Assembly (NCBI GenBank): GCA_031288475.1
Contig: JAITRJ010000003.1
Span: forward strand, 1 to 43,572
Length of the DNA stretch: 43,572 bases
Direction: 5' to 3'
Origin: Helicobacteraceae bacterium
GTDB lineage: Bacteria; Campylobacterota; Campylobacteria; Campylobacterales; SZUA-545
Positions 36,570-43,572 of the stretch are shown here, one piece after another; position 1 is the stretch's first letter, and the number at the start of each line of letters is the position of its first letter. The position numbers were made by a program, and so were the translations under genes. The notes beneath the pieces are model-generated. The model was not told where the DNA came from. It was given only the letters and a program-made list of their open reading frames with translations, and did not search any database.

Positions 36570-37999
36570 CCAAACTCCGCGCTTGGCAGCCGGTCTAAAC
36601 CCGCCCGATTAGCTCCTTTGCGATCGTCTACTTCGCTCTCCTTTGCTTTGCCTTGCGCTCCTATATCCCACTCTGCGCCGTCTAGGAAACCAGCCCTTTT
36701 AACATATCTGCGGGGCAGATACTTGGCATAGACGCTCAAAGTGATGGACATATTCTTATGCCCTAACATAGCGGAGACCCACATTGGTTCCTCGCTTTCG
36801 GATAGCATCAAAGAGGCGAAGGTATGCCTTGTGGTATAGAGAACTCTGTATTCAAGATTGCATTGTTCTAGCAGAGGTTTCCACAGCGTCTTTCTGATAT
36901 AAGACCAGTCTTTGAACATTCTATTACATTTGTTGACAAACACAAACGAGCTCAGATGTCCCGTTCGTATATACTGTCTTCTTAAAGCTCTCTCCACGAT
37001 AGGCAGCATCTCTACGTCTCTGACGCTGGAAGGAGTTTTAGGCGCTCCAAGAAAACCTCCGCTTATCGTCCGTCTTACGCCTATCGTCTTGTTGTTAAAG
37101 TCTATATATTCCCACTCTAATGCAAACGCCTCTCCTGTCCTAAGTCCGGTAAAGAGGGAGAGGATAAAGAAGTCTCTGAACCAATTGTCGTAAGATTCTC
37201 TTAACAGGCGGCTTATCTCGCCTGCCGTAAAGGGTTTCCTCTCTTTGGACTGGCCTTTGGGCGGCTTAACCATTGAGAGAGGATTGCGGTCGATAAGCTC
37301 GTCCGCTATCGCCTCCTTTATAATTAGGCTTAACATTAACCTGCACTGCCTTATGTAGGGAACGCTTAGTCCGCTATCCGTCAGATCGCTCTGCCACTTT
37401 TTGATATGAGAGGGTTTAATCTCGTCTAAGCGGAGATCGCCAAGCGACGGAACAATCCTTCTGCGAAAGACGTAGCCGTATTTGATATTGGTGTTGTCTT
37501 TACGTGAATACGCCTCCGCTTTAAGGGAGTAAGCTCCGTATTGCGCTATAGCAGGCATAATGTCGCCGTTAAAGCCGTTTGCCGTCAACGCGTTGGAAGA
37601 TTGGTTGGCTATAGCCTCTTTAGCGGTTTGTCTTTGGGCTTCTCTTGCTTGCTTTCTTCTTTCGGCTTTCTTTGCCGCTTGCTTTCTGATCATTGCGTTC
37701 AGAAAGCTCTCCCAGTTAGCCTTTGCCCATTCAATGTTTTCTTCCGTATCTGCCTTACCGGTGGTATAGCGATGGGTTTTATTGTTCACCCGTCCATAGA
37801 CGTATATAACGCCTCTTCTGACATATATATGATTTGTCCAGTGCGCTCTTTTGACGCTGCGCGTTGTTCTACCATTGCGCGTTACTTTGCCGTTAGCGGC
37901 AGCAGAGATTTGCGCGGTAGTAGTAACCGCGCTGTGATGCGTAGCGGTCCTGCCGTTAGTCGTAGTAGAGCTTTGCGCTCTTATCTCTTTGTCGTTCAT
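36560..37999 (-). CDS. Tyrosine recombinase (integrase)
   Basis: A site-specific recombinase of the phage/ICE type. The catalytic Arg is in TGLRTGEA, the His-x-x-Arg-like segment appears as TTRHTFASLM, the later His in LGHKNMS and the nucleophile Tyr in ITLSVYAKY. A core-binding SAM-like domain precedes them (about residues 175-265). The first 50 residues are a low-complexity Thr/Ala/Asn/Arg leader with an internal repeat. AAAGGA lies six bases before the ATG. Its place at the inner edge of an element with traG suggests it integrates and excises that element. No tRNA is adjacent. Confidence 0.93.
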   Translation of the reverse strand: MNDKEIRAQSSTTTNGRTATHHSAVTTTAQISAAANGKVTRNGRTTRSVKRAHWTNHIYVRRGVIYVYGRVNNKTHRYTTGKADTEENIEWAKANWESFLNAMIRKQAAKKAERRKQAREAQRQTAKEAIANQSSNALTANGFNGDIMPAIAQYGAYSLKAEAYSRKDNTNIKYGYVFRRRIVPSLGDLRLDEIKPSHIKKWQSDLTDSGLSVPYIRQCRLMLSLIIKEAIADELIDRNPLSMVKPPKGQSKERKPFTAGEISRLLRESYDNWFRDFFILSLFTGLRTGEAFALEWEYIDFNNKTIGVRRTISGGFLGAPKTPSSVRDVEMLPIVERALRRQYIRTGHLSSFVFVNKCNRMFKDWSYIRKTLWKPLLEQCNLEYRVLYTTRHTFASLMLSESEEPMWVSAMLGHKNMSITLSVYAKYLPRRYVKRAGFLDGAEWDIGAQGKAKESEVDDRKGANRAGLDRLPSAEFGVI

Positions 38000-38144
38000 T
38001 GATTGTCCTTTCCTGTTTTGAATTGAAGGAAATCGGCAGGAAGCCGTCTAAAGGAGGGTTTGAATAGCGTTTGGGAGCAAATTTTATTGAAAAACGCGGG
38101 TTTTGTTGTTTTTACTATTTTGCGTTGTTTTTGTGAAAGACGGA

Positions 38145-38190
38145 GGCGTATTAACGCCGCTCAAGCCCGCTGGAGGCGCGGGTTTGAGCG
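38145..38190. other. Adjacent double hairpin upstream of the integrase
   Basis: GGCGT/ACGCC (38145-38158, loop ATTA) abuts a 13-pair stem, CGCTCAAGCCCGC (38158-38170) with GCGGGTTTGAGCG (38178-38190), loop TGGAGGC and one G-T pair. It lies 67 bases past the stop of the minus-strand gene at 38257. No T run follows, so besides a 3'-end structure it could be a recombinase arm site or a transfer-origin hairpin; this cannot be decided from sequence. Confidence 0.45.
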
Positions 38191-38256
38191 GGGGAAAGCG
38201 GAGGAGTAAAGAGAAATAAAGCGATCGACAAGAGGCGGCGATAAAGAACGGTCAGC

Positions 38257-38541
38257 CTATATTGAGAGGGTAATAATAAATACTGTGGCAAGACCTATAA
38301 GAACGCTTACAAAGAACATAGTCGCGTTTTTTCGTTCCATCGCAAGCCTTGCAAGCTCTTGCCTTGCTTGTTCTTGTAGCTCCAGTTGAGAGAGAGGCTT
38401 GGCGGCGTTAAAGGAGTAGGAGTTGTCGGAATAATCGCCGTTGTAAGAATAGTCGTCGGAACTAGAAAAGATACGCGTAAGTGCAATTCCCCCATTGCCA
38501 TCTATTCCACCTCCACAATCTATCCCTTCAAACGCATCCAT
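38257..38541 (-). CDS. Small C-terminally anchored membrane protein
   Basis: No family recognised. The 94-residue product starts with a Gly/Asp-rich part (GIDCGGGIDGNGGIA), continues with Ser/Tyr/Asp/Asn repeats (DDYSYNGDYSDNSYSF), a charged amphipathic helix (LELQEQARQELARLAMERKN) and ends in one hydrophobic helix (MFFVSVLIGLATVFIITLS). It has an excellent ribosome site (AAGGAGGTGG) and its own promoter, so it is very likely expressed. It lies between traG and the integrase, all on the minus strand. Confidence 0.75.
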   Translation of the reverse strand: MDAFEGIDCGGGIDGNGGIALTRIFSSSDDYSYNGDYSDNSYSFNAAKPLSQLELQEQARQELARLAMERKNATMFFVSVLIGLATVFIITLSI

Positions 38542-38567
38542 CTCCCACCTCCTTCTATACTGCCGCC

Positions 38568-38576
38568 ATTATATCA
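38568..38576 (-). promoter_or_regulatory. Extended -10 promoter in the mobile element
   Basis: On the minus strand TGATATAAT gives TATAAT (38568-38573) with the TG extension (38575-38576), 26 bases before the ATG of the small membrane gene at 38541. No strong -35 is apparent. It is the best promoter match in the element. Confidence 0.6.
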
Positions 38577-38634
38577 CAATTTAACGGTTTACGCTACTTC
38601 TCCTACTCCATTGCGACGGATTGCCTGTTTTTCG

Positions 38635-41600
38635 TTACTTCAACACGCTATCTACCGCATTGTCTACCATATTCGCTAAGCCCCGCGCTCCTTTGTTCAT
38701 CTGGTGGAGATGTTCCGCAAAAGGACCCCGTCCCATCGCTTCCAGATTCGCTCCAGTAACATTGGAGGGCGTACGATAATCCTCCGCCGTGCTTCCAATA
38801 TTTCTCTCCGCGTCTTTAACCCTATCAAGCTCCCTGTATTCTCCCGCTACGCCGCCGCTTGTTTGATTATACGCCGCTTTGGGATCGACGTTAAGATTGC
38901 CCTTCGCGAAATCGGGACTAGTGGTATTGCCTACCGATCCAAACGATCCCGCGCCTTCGCCGACCTGCGCGGAAGCTCCGCCGTAAGCGTTTGTTCCCCC
39001 AAAGCCGGATACCATTGAGGCAGCCGCCTCGTAGTTGCCTGAAGATACATAATCCACCATCAGCCCCATAAAGGTGTCGTTATCTATCCCGCTAGCCGCC
39101 GCGTTGTTCATAGCCGCCGCAAGCATACTGGAGGAAAACGTATCCCCCATTGTTTTCATAGCGCTGATCTTGTCCATATGAGAAGCCGTTTCGCTTAGAG
39201 CTTCCGAATAGGCGTTGGAATGCGATCTTAGCTTGCCCGCCGTTTCGGAGTGAGACTTTGAGAGGCTCTGTTCGTAAGCCGCCATATGGGATTTATCAAG
39301 CGACAGCTCTTTGGCTATGTAGGCGTTAAAGTCGCTGATAAACGATGTCTGATGAGAGCCCCTATTGCCCGTCGATTGACCTATGCTGTCGGAGCTGCCG
39401 CGGCTTGAACTGACGGTATGGTCAAAGCTTGCTCCGGCGTGCGCGCTGCCGCTACCTTGCACAGTAGTTTGTCCTATACGCTTGTCGGTCGCGTCGCCCG
39501 GCGTTGGCATTTGTCCAGCCCTGCTGACCGCGTCGATTACTTCCGAATTATTAGACACACGGCTTGCCGCGTCGATCTTCCCGTCGGCTCCCGCGCTGAT
39601 AGTCTGCTTAAACTCCTGAGCGCGATCGGCGTTTTCTATATGCTGGCTTATTGAATCCCAGTTCTTCAGCGTCGCCCTGCAAAAGGCTATCCTGAACTGA
39701 TCCCCGTATCCGTTCTTATCGGCTTCGGAAGCCATTGTCTGAAACGCCTCTTTACTCGAAAGAGCGTTTGAGACCTGATCGTTAATAGACGACTGAGCGG
39801 TATTAGCCCAGTTCTCCTGCGCGCTCTTAGCGTTGTTTTTCGAGTTTGCAAGCTCGTTTGTCTCTCTGGCGATCTGCTGATTGATTGCGTTGGCGTTAAA
39901 ACCGCCGTAGCTCGCCTGCGTAACCTGTCCCGTAGCCAAATCCCTCGTAAAGGAAACGCCGTTGGTCGTCGTTACGCTCTCCATACTATGACCGGTGGTT
40001 TCGTCCGTTTTGGTAACGCTCTGTCCTACTCCCGCGTGTCCCTCGTAAGCCCTGTAAACGCCCAACTGCTCCCCAAACCTCGTTACGCTCTCTCCGGTTG
40101 AGCCGACGTGCGTTATACCCTTCTCGCCAGCCGAGCTGAAACCTCCCGGCGCCGCTCTATCAACCCCCGCTCCAGATCCTATGTTAGTCGCCCCTCCATA
40201 CGCGCCGGCTAAAGAAGAAAACAGATTAGCCAGAGCTATATCACTGCCTTTAGCCAAAGCGAAGGCAAGAATAGGTATCAGCCACGAAATATAACCCAAT
40301 ACGGAGAGCTTATCGCCTACGGCTGAGTCCAGATCGTCCTTGTAAGTCATCTGGTAAGCTCCTCCCGTTACGTCGTAGGTTACGCTCGCTATCGCCTTCT
40401 GTAACTGCAGATCAAAGGAGAAGTTCATAATAGAGGAGATAATCATCCATAAAAATAGGGTAAGCGTTAAGGTAATCAGCAGGCGGATATACTTAAAATC
40501 ATAAAGCGCTATGGTTAAAAGGACAAGTATCCACGATACGCTTATGATGATCGTTAAGAGAATGGACTGCATTACGGGCATATATTTATGCGCCAGTATG
40601 CCGCTTGAGTAAAAAGCCGACTGCGCCCTTCGCTCCGCGTACGCTGGCATCCACGCCATAGCGCTCAGGTTAATGCCCGATAAAGCCGACATCGTTCTTA
40701 TGCCCTGATTGTTCATATTGGCAAGCATCGCCTGCGTCATATACTTCTCGGCGTCTGCGCTCATACCGAAGTAATGATTGGCTACTAAAGCGGCTTTATC
40801 GCCAAAAGCTGGATTAACGCCTGAGCCTGTATTACTACTGTATCCCATAGAGACCGCCAATCTCTTAAGATAGCGTCTGGATTCAGACATTACGTCTGTT
40901 TTCATCTTCTCCCAGACATTAGGGCAGTAGTCTACGGAAACAGAACCGTCTTCAGACGAGTAGTAGGTTGTTAAAAAGTTCTCTCTTACCTCCATAGCGC
41001 TTAACAGATCGGGGCTGTTCTCTATTCTCCTCTTAAAGGAGGGGTCTCTGGCGGATTCGTTTACGAGGCAGTCTTCTAAATAACTATTGAAGTTCGCTGT
41101 CACTACTGGGTTAAGGGGTCTTGCGACGGCTATATTGTCGTGAACGCTCATAGCGAAGCCAAGACCGCTGTTTCTGAATGAGATTGAATCGGGCGTGGTA
41201 TAGAACTTATCCAGACCGATCAGTATGCTCCTCTGTAACTGCGAGAACAGCGAAAAGCTCTCTCCTATGCCTACGGGCAGTCTGCCTACCGAATAAGGGG
41301 TCTCCGTCGTTTCGTCCACAACCATATACTGCGGAGCGACATTGGTCGATAAAAATACCTGCTGAAGGATAATAACCAAAGCGGGGTATCGGACAAGCTC
41401 GAAGGGAGATATAGGCTTGCTAGACATACCGGCGAACTTGAATATAATGATTAAGCCTCCTATGGCAAGCGCTACGGAGGTTAAGGCGGCGTTCATCTCT
41501 CCGGTTGTCTGGCTTACCGCTCTAAACACTTCCGCGATTACGTCTCCAGAACCCCATACGTATATGGGGGCTGGATCGGCGAACAGGGAAGATGGAGCGA

Positions 41601-41646
41601 CGAACGCTAGGAGGGATAATAGTATAAGCGGGCGATAGTTGTTCAT
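38635..41646 (-). CDS. F-type conjugal transfer TraG-like protein
   Basis: A 1003-residue membrane protein. A signal-like N-terminus (cleavage near LFADPA) is followed by membrane helices around residues 55-75, 365-385, 390-410 and 450-475, and then a 500-residue hydrophilic tail rich in Ser, Gly, Ala, Asn and Gln with coiled-coil potential (NELANSKNNAKSAQENW). This matches the TraG layout of F-type systems: an N-domain for pilus assembly and mating-pair stabilisation, and a C-domain for pair stabilisation or entry exclusion. AAAGGA lies seven bases before the ATG. It is the clearest sign that the element encodes, or once encoded, conjugation. Confidence 0.75.
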   Translation of the reverse strand: MNNYRPLILLSLLAFVAPSSLFADPAPIYVWGSGDVIAEVFRAVSQTTGEMNAALTSVALAIGGLIIIFKFAGMSSKPISPFELVRYPALVIILQQVFLSTNVAPQYMVVDETTETPYSVGRLPVGIGESFSLFSQLQRSILIGLDKFYTTPDSISFRNSGLGFAMSVHDNIAVARPLNPVVTANFNSYLEDCLVNESARDPSFKRRIENSPDLLSAMEVRENFLTTYYSSEDGSVSVDYCPNVWEKMKTDVMSESRRYLKRLAVSMGYSSNTGSGVNPAFGDKAALVANHYFGMSADAEKYMTQAMLANMNNQGIRTMSALSGINLSAMAWMPAYAERRAQSAFYSSGILAHKYMPVMQSILLTIIISVSWILVLLTIALYDFKYIRLLITLTLTLFLWMIISSIMNFSFDLQLQKAIASVTYDVTGGAYQMTYKDDLDSAVGDKLSVLGYISWLIPILAFALAKGSDIALANLFSSLAGAYGGATNIGSGAGVDRAAPGGFSSAGEKGITHVGSTGESVTRFGEQLGVYRAYEGHAGVGQSVTKTDETTGHSMESVTTTNGVSFTRDLATGQVTQASYGGFNANAINQQIARETNELANSKNNAKSAQENWANTAQSSINDQVSNALSSKEAFQTMASEADKNGYGDQFRIAFCRATLKNWDSISQHIENADRAQEFKQTISAGADGKIDAASRVSNNSEVIDAVSRAGQMPTPGDATDKRIGQTTVQGSGSAHAGASFDHTVSSSRGSSDSIGQSTGNRGSHQTSFISDFNAYIAKELSLDKSHMAAYEQSLSKSHSETAGKLRSHSNAYSEALSETASHMDKISAMKTMGDTFSSSMLAAAMNNAAASGIDNDTFMGLMVDYVSSGNYEAAASMVSGFGGTNAYGGASAQVGEGAGSFGSVGNTTSPDFAKGNLNVDPKAAYNQTSGGVAGEYRELDRVKDAERNIGSTAEDYRTPSNVTGANLEAMGRGPFAEHLHQMNKGARGLANMVDNAVDSVLK

Positions 41647-41684
41647 TGGAAAGTCCTTTGTCTGCTATTTGTTACGAATACAGA

Positions 41685-41822
41685 TCAACCGAAAACAGAT
41701 GAAAGTAAGACGATTGAGGCTTCTTTACGGCTTTGACCGACATACTCGTATTCCTTTTTGGTATTTACTCTAGGCATTGCTCTTTTGCCTTGCGCTCTCT
41801 TGTTGGTCTTTATTTCTTTCAT
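41685..41822 (-). CDS. 45-residue basic protein of the element operon
   Basis: This micro-gene is short enough to be overlooked. Its ATG (41820-41822) overlaps the stop of the upstream gene as ATGA, and AAGGAGAG stands about nine bases ahead. It encodes a basic N-terminal half (MKEIKTNKRAQGKRAMPR) and a more hydrophobic end (ASIVLLSSVFG), ending at TGA 41685-41687. No family recognised. The start-stop overlap and the ribosome site make translation likely. traG begins 39 bases after it. Confidence 0.55.
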   Translation of the reverse strand: MKEIKTNKRAQGKRAMPRVNTKKEYEYVGQSRKEASIVLLSSVFG

Positions 41823-42451
41823 TTCGCTCTCTCCTTATTGGGGATTTTTCCGTTAGCTATCCAGAGTAGGTCTCTGATAAACTCCATATTGTCCCCGCTT
41901 ATTCTGAACTGCTTGTCTTCGAGCCATACCGAAATCAGCTCTATCATCGTTTGCGTATCAGCCTCTGGAAACTCTTGTTGAAGCTCGGCTAAAATAGGAG
42001 AGGAACTGTTGGCGTTTCTGCTCTTTTGTATCTTTGAATAGTAGCTTCTGTATATCCAGTGAGCCAGCTTTTTCATTTTTCTTACTTTCTCCACCCTTTC
42101 AAGATTGTTCGTGAAGAGAATCGTATAGAGCTTCTGTTCTATTTTCTTGAAGTTAAACTCTTTATTAGATCGCAGACACTCTAAATGCGCTTTACGGCAC
42201 GCTCCCAAGACTATCTTGTGAAAATGGGTTTTCTGTTCCGGAGCGTCCGTAATCTCTATCGTTAATCGTTTTCTCTGTCTTACGGATGCTTTGATGGTAA
42301 CGCTATCGCCTACCTGTATGTTGCTCAGCGCTTCGCTTAGCTTCGCAAGCATTTCTATAATAGTTTCGATCTGCTGTTTTTTGAAAGCTCCGAAAAGTAG
42401 CTTACGAAGCTGGTCAAGTTTTTCGTTGTTTTCTATCTGGACTTTTTTCAT
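41819..42451 (-). CDS. Unknown 210-residue protein of the element operon
   Basis: No family recognised. A soluble, charged, helix-rich protein. The N-terminal third has two amphipathic helices (KLDQLRKLLFGAFKK, TIIEMLAKLSEALSN) followed by a short beta-like stretch with basic residues (TIKASVRQRKRLTIEI), which could contact nucleic acid. The rest contains KIVLGACRKAHLECLR and KMKKLAHWIYRSYY. It overlaps its upstream neighbour by four bases (ATGA) and the next micro-gene in the same way. GGGAGAG precedes the ATG. Confidence 0.7.
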   Translation of the reverse strand: MKKVQIENNEKLDQLRKLLFGAFKKQQIETIIEMLAKLSEALSNIQVGDSVTIKASVRQRKRLTIEITDAPEQKTHFHKIVLGACRKAHLECLRSNKEFNFKKIEQKLYTILFTNNLERVEKVRKMKKLAHWIYRSYYSKIQKSRNANSSSPILAELQQEFPEADTQTMIELISVWLEDKQFRISGDNMEFIRDLLWIANGKIPNKERAK

Positions 42452-42726
42452 ATTCTCTCCCTTATTGGTTGTTGGTTAAAGGTGGGATTAGGCTGTAAAT
42501 AAGCCAATAGCCGCCGTTCCATTGAGTTGATACGCGATAGGAGCTTGTAGCGCAGCCTCTGGCGCTCCGAACGCTCAAAGAGGCAAATGTATCGAAAAAG
42601 AGGGGATAATATCAGAGATGATCGTGAAATTTTCCACACTTGTCGATTTTCGGCGGTTTTCCACACTGATATATATATTCTATATAACCCTTGAATTTTC
42701 CTCACCATTGTCCTTTCCCCTCTCAT
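42448..42726 (-). CDS. Possible 92-residue basic protein of the element operon
   Basis: No family recognised. The product is strongly basic (many Arg, for example RSERQRLRYKLLSR). Support is positional: ATG 42726 is two bases after the preceding stop, behind GGGAGGGGG, and its TGA overlaps the next ATG as ATGA. Against it, the sequence contains two TTTTCCACA boxes and an AT run that look regulatory, and the composition is odd. It may be a real DNA-binding protein or an accidental frame over a control region. Confidence 0.45.
   Translation of the reverse strand: MRGERTMVRKIQGLYRIYISVWKTAENRQVWKISRSSLILSPLFRYICLFERSERQRLRYKLLSRINSMERRLLAYLQPNPTFNQQPIRERI
42630..42687. promoter_or_regulatory. 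Twin TTTTCCACA boxes beside an AT-rich run
   Basis: TTTTCCACA occurs in the same orientation at 42630-42638 and 42657-42665 and resembles the DnaA box TTATCCACA with one change. An AT-only-rich run (42668-42687, ATATATATTCTATATAA) follows. The layout recalls a small replication origin or a regulated promoter, but it lies inside a putative coding frame, where the boxes encode the repeated tripeptide VWK. Confidence 0.3.
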
Positions 42727-42728
42727 CT

Positions 42729-43046
42729 CTAAACCCCCTCCCTTCCGGCGGCTATCGCCCTTACGATAAAAAGGGCGATAAACGACAGAACGAAAGCTAT
42801 AAACATAACCCCATAGACGCTATCGACAAAGACATATCTGGTTACCGTAATGGGCTGTCTTATCTTAAACCCGTTCTTGACAAACTTATAAACAAACCTG
42901 ACTGAAGCTACAATGCCAACGCCAGCAAACACAGCCATCGCTATAAAGAATACGGTAAGAAACGCTGAAGGTTCTTGCGCCTGTTGAAGCTGTTGATACG
43001 ATATTATGTATTGCTCTATGGCTTCTAATGTAGTATTTCGTTCCAT
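42729..43046 (-). CDS. Two-span membrane protein of the element operon
   Basis: No family recognised. The 105-residue product has a soluble N-terminus (EAIEQYIISYQQLQQAQEP), two hydrophobic helices (about residues 29-50 and 76-97) and a basic loop between them (KFVKNGFKIRQP), so the loop should face the cytoplasm. Its ATG is one base after the preceding stop, with AAGGAG inside the end of that gene. The size and topology suit a small subunit of a transfer or secretion machine, but this is inference. Confidence 0.7.
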   Translation of the reverse strand: MERNTTLEAIEQYIISYQQLQQAQEPSAFLTVFFIAMAVFAGVGIVASVRFVYKFVKNGFKIRQPITVTRYVFVDSVYGVMFIAFVLSFIALFIVRAIAAGREGV

Positions 43047-43047
43047 T

Positions 43048-43545
43048 TCAATGCTCCTTGCCTATGGTTGGTTTTGGTTGAGAGTGGAGTTCTGCCATAT
43101 CGTTATCGTTTCCTTTGGTCGCTCTGCTATTATCCGCGTCTGCCGTTTTGCCGACGTCTCTGAGTTTCGTCTCTGTCGCTTCGTTTCCCGTTTCCTTCGT
43201 CTGCCTTTCTGTTTGCGTCTCTCTTGCTTCGTCCTGTATCTCGTTTGCTAAAACCATTATTCCATTGCCGTTGAATGAACCCAGGTATCTGTTTCCTTTC
43301 GCTTCAAACTCAATCTTGCCGCTCTCTCTGATTTTCCGCTCAATCTTTCTGAGCAGGGATAATGGAGCTGCAACATTGGTTGCGTTTCTGATAAACCTTG
43401 AATTAAAGACATTAACTGTTTGATCGTCTATAACGACTTTCCATTCGTCCATTGGAGCTATAGCCATAAGCGGTCTTACTATAGTCGCCTCATATCGTCT
43501 CGTCTCTCTTTCCTCAATAGAGAGCTTTTCGGCGTTGGTGAACAT
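43048..43545 (-). CDS. Unknown element protein, possibly 5'-truncated by the window edge
   Basis: No family recognised. 165 residues from ATG 43545: a compact N-terminal domain (about 1-110, with WKVVIDDQTVNVFNSRFIRN and FEAKGNRYLGSFNGNGIMVL) and a disordered, Glu/Thr/Lys/Asp-rich tail. There is no good ribosome site at this ATG, and the frame stays open without a stop to the last base of the window, so the true start may lie beyond 43572. It heads the coupled minus-strand array leading to traG. Confidence 0.6.
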   Translation of the reverse strand: MFTNAEKLSIEERETRRYEATIVRPLMAIAPMDEWKVVIDDQTVNVFNSRFIRNATNVAAPLSLLRKIERKIRESGKIEFEAKGNRYLGSFNGNGIMVLANEIQDEARETQTERQTKETGNEATETKLRDVGKTADADNSRATKGNDNDMAELHSQPKPTIGKEH

Positions 43546-43572
43546 TCTTTTGGATATTTTGCTTCTGTGATG

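Noticed and set aside
37541-38002. 153-codon plus-strand ORF opposite the integrase 5' end
   Set aside because: The integrase frame carries the catalytic domain; this one has no family features.
41733-41981. 82-codon plus-strand ORF opposite the element operon
   Set aside because: It overlaps two coupled minus-strand genes and has no ribosome site.

Overview
The window looks like a chromosomal segment of a Campylobacterota (epsilonproteobacterial) genome of unusually balanced base composition, carrying the edge of an integrated conjugative-type element at its right end. The assignment rests on gene order. The block rplU-rpmA-obgE-proB-fmt-birA-parA-parB-atpF'-atpF-atpH-atpA-atpG-atpD-atpC-tolQ-tolR-tolA-tolB-pal-cpoB (13.5-29.4 kb) and the block coaD-tmk-hisS-speA-cysE (0.45-5.9 kb) match the order I know from Campylobacter jejuni. 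Lineage-typical traits agree: paired b and b' ATP synthase subunits, a short ProB without a PUA domain, a short BirA without a helix-turn-helix, and a GNCDEWGT motif in Pal.

Layout. 1-449: non-coding, with interspersed palindromic repeats (CGTCATTGCGAG family) and a promoter for coaD. 450-5921: coaD, tmk, hisS, an unrecognised secreted protein, speA and cysE, with overlapping or closely spaced genes. 5947-7296 (minus): cysK behind an Rrf2 regulator. 7372-8403: mnmA, then about 700 bases with two related, possibly decayed, one-helix ORFs. 9098-12302 (mostly minus): tonB-like gene, ybeY and a ResB protein without a visible CcsA partner, with a divergent Fe-S uracil-DNA-glycosylase-like gene. 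12379-13398: nrdB. 13534-29364: the large plus-strand housekeeping block (ribosome, GTPase, proline, formyl-Met-tRNA, biotin ligase, ParAB, F1Fo ATPase, Tol-Pal). 29361-30988 (minus): a glycosyltransferase-9/DUF4254 pair. 31102-31638: rnhB. 31639-32471: a non-coding stretch with degenerate copies of oadG and a G10 tract. 32472-35873: oadG-oadA-oadB, a biotin-dependent, sodium-pumping decarboxylase. 35874-36559: more palindromic repeats.

From 36560 to the end the DNA belongs to a mobile element, all on the minus strand: a tyrosine integrase, a small membrane protein with its own extended -10 promoter, an F-type TraG-like protein of 1003 residues, and an array of five tightly coupled unknown small genes. 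One of those, 45 codons long, is short enough to be missed by length-filtered ORF finding. The element continues past the right edge.

Functional links: birA supplies the ligase for the biotinyl lysine of oadA. CysE and CysK are successive steps of cysteine synthesis, with the Rrf2 protein as probable regulator. TolQRAB-Pal-CpoB is a complete envelope-constriction system. The most unusual items are the mobile element's unknown operon, the tandemly degraded oadG copies with a homopolymer G tract, and the GT9/DUF4254 pair. I see no CRISPR array, tRNA or rRNA. I did not find a convincing undescribed defence or metabolic system; the best place to look is the operon at 41.7-43.6 kb.
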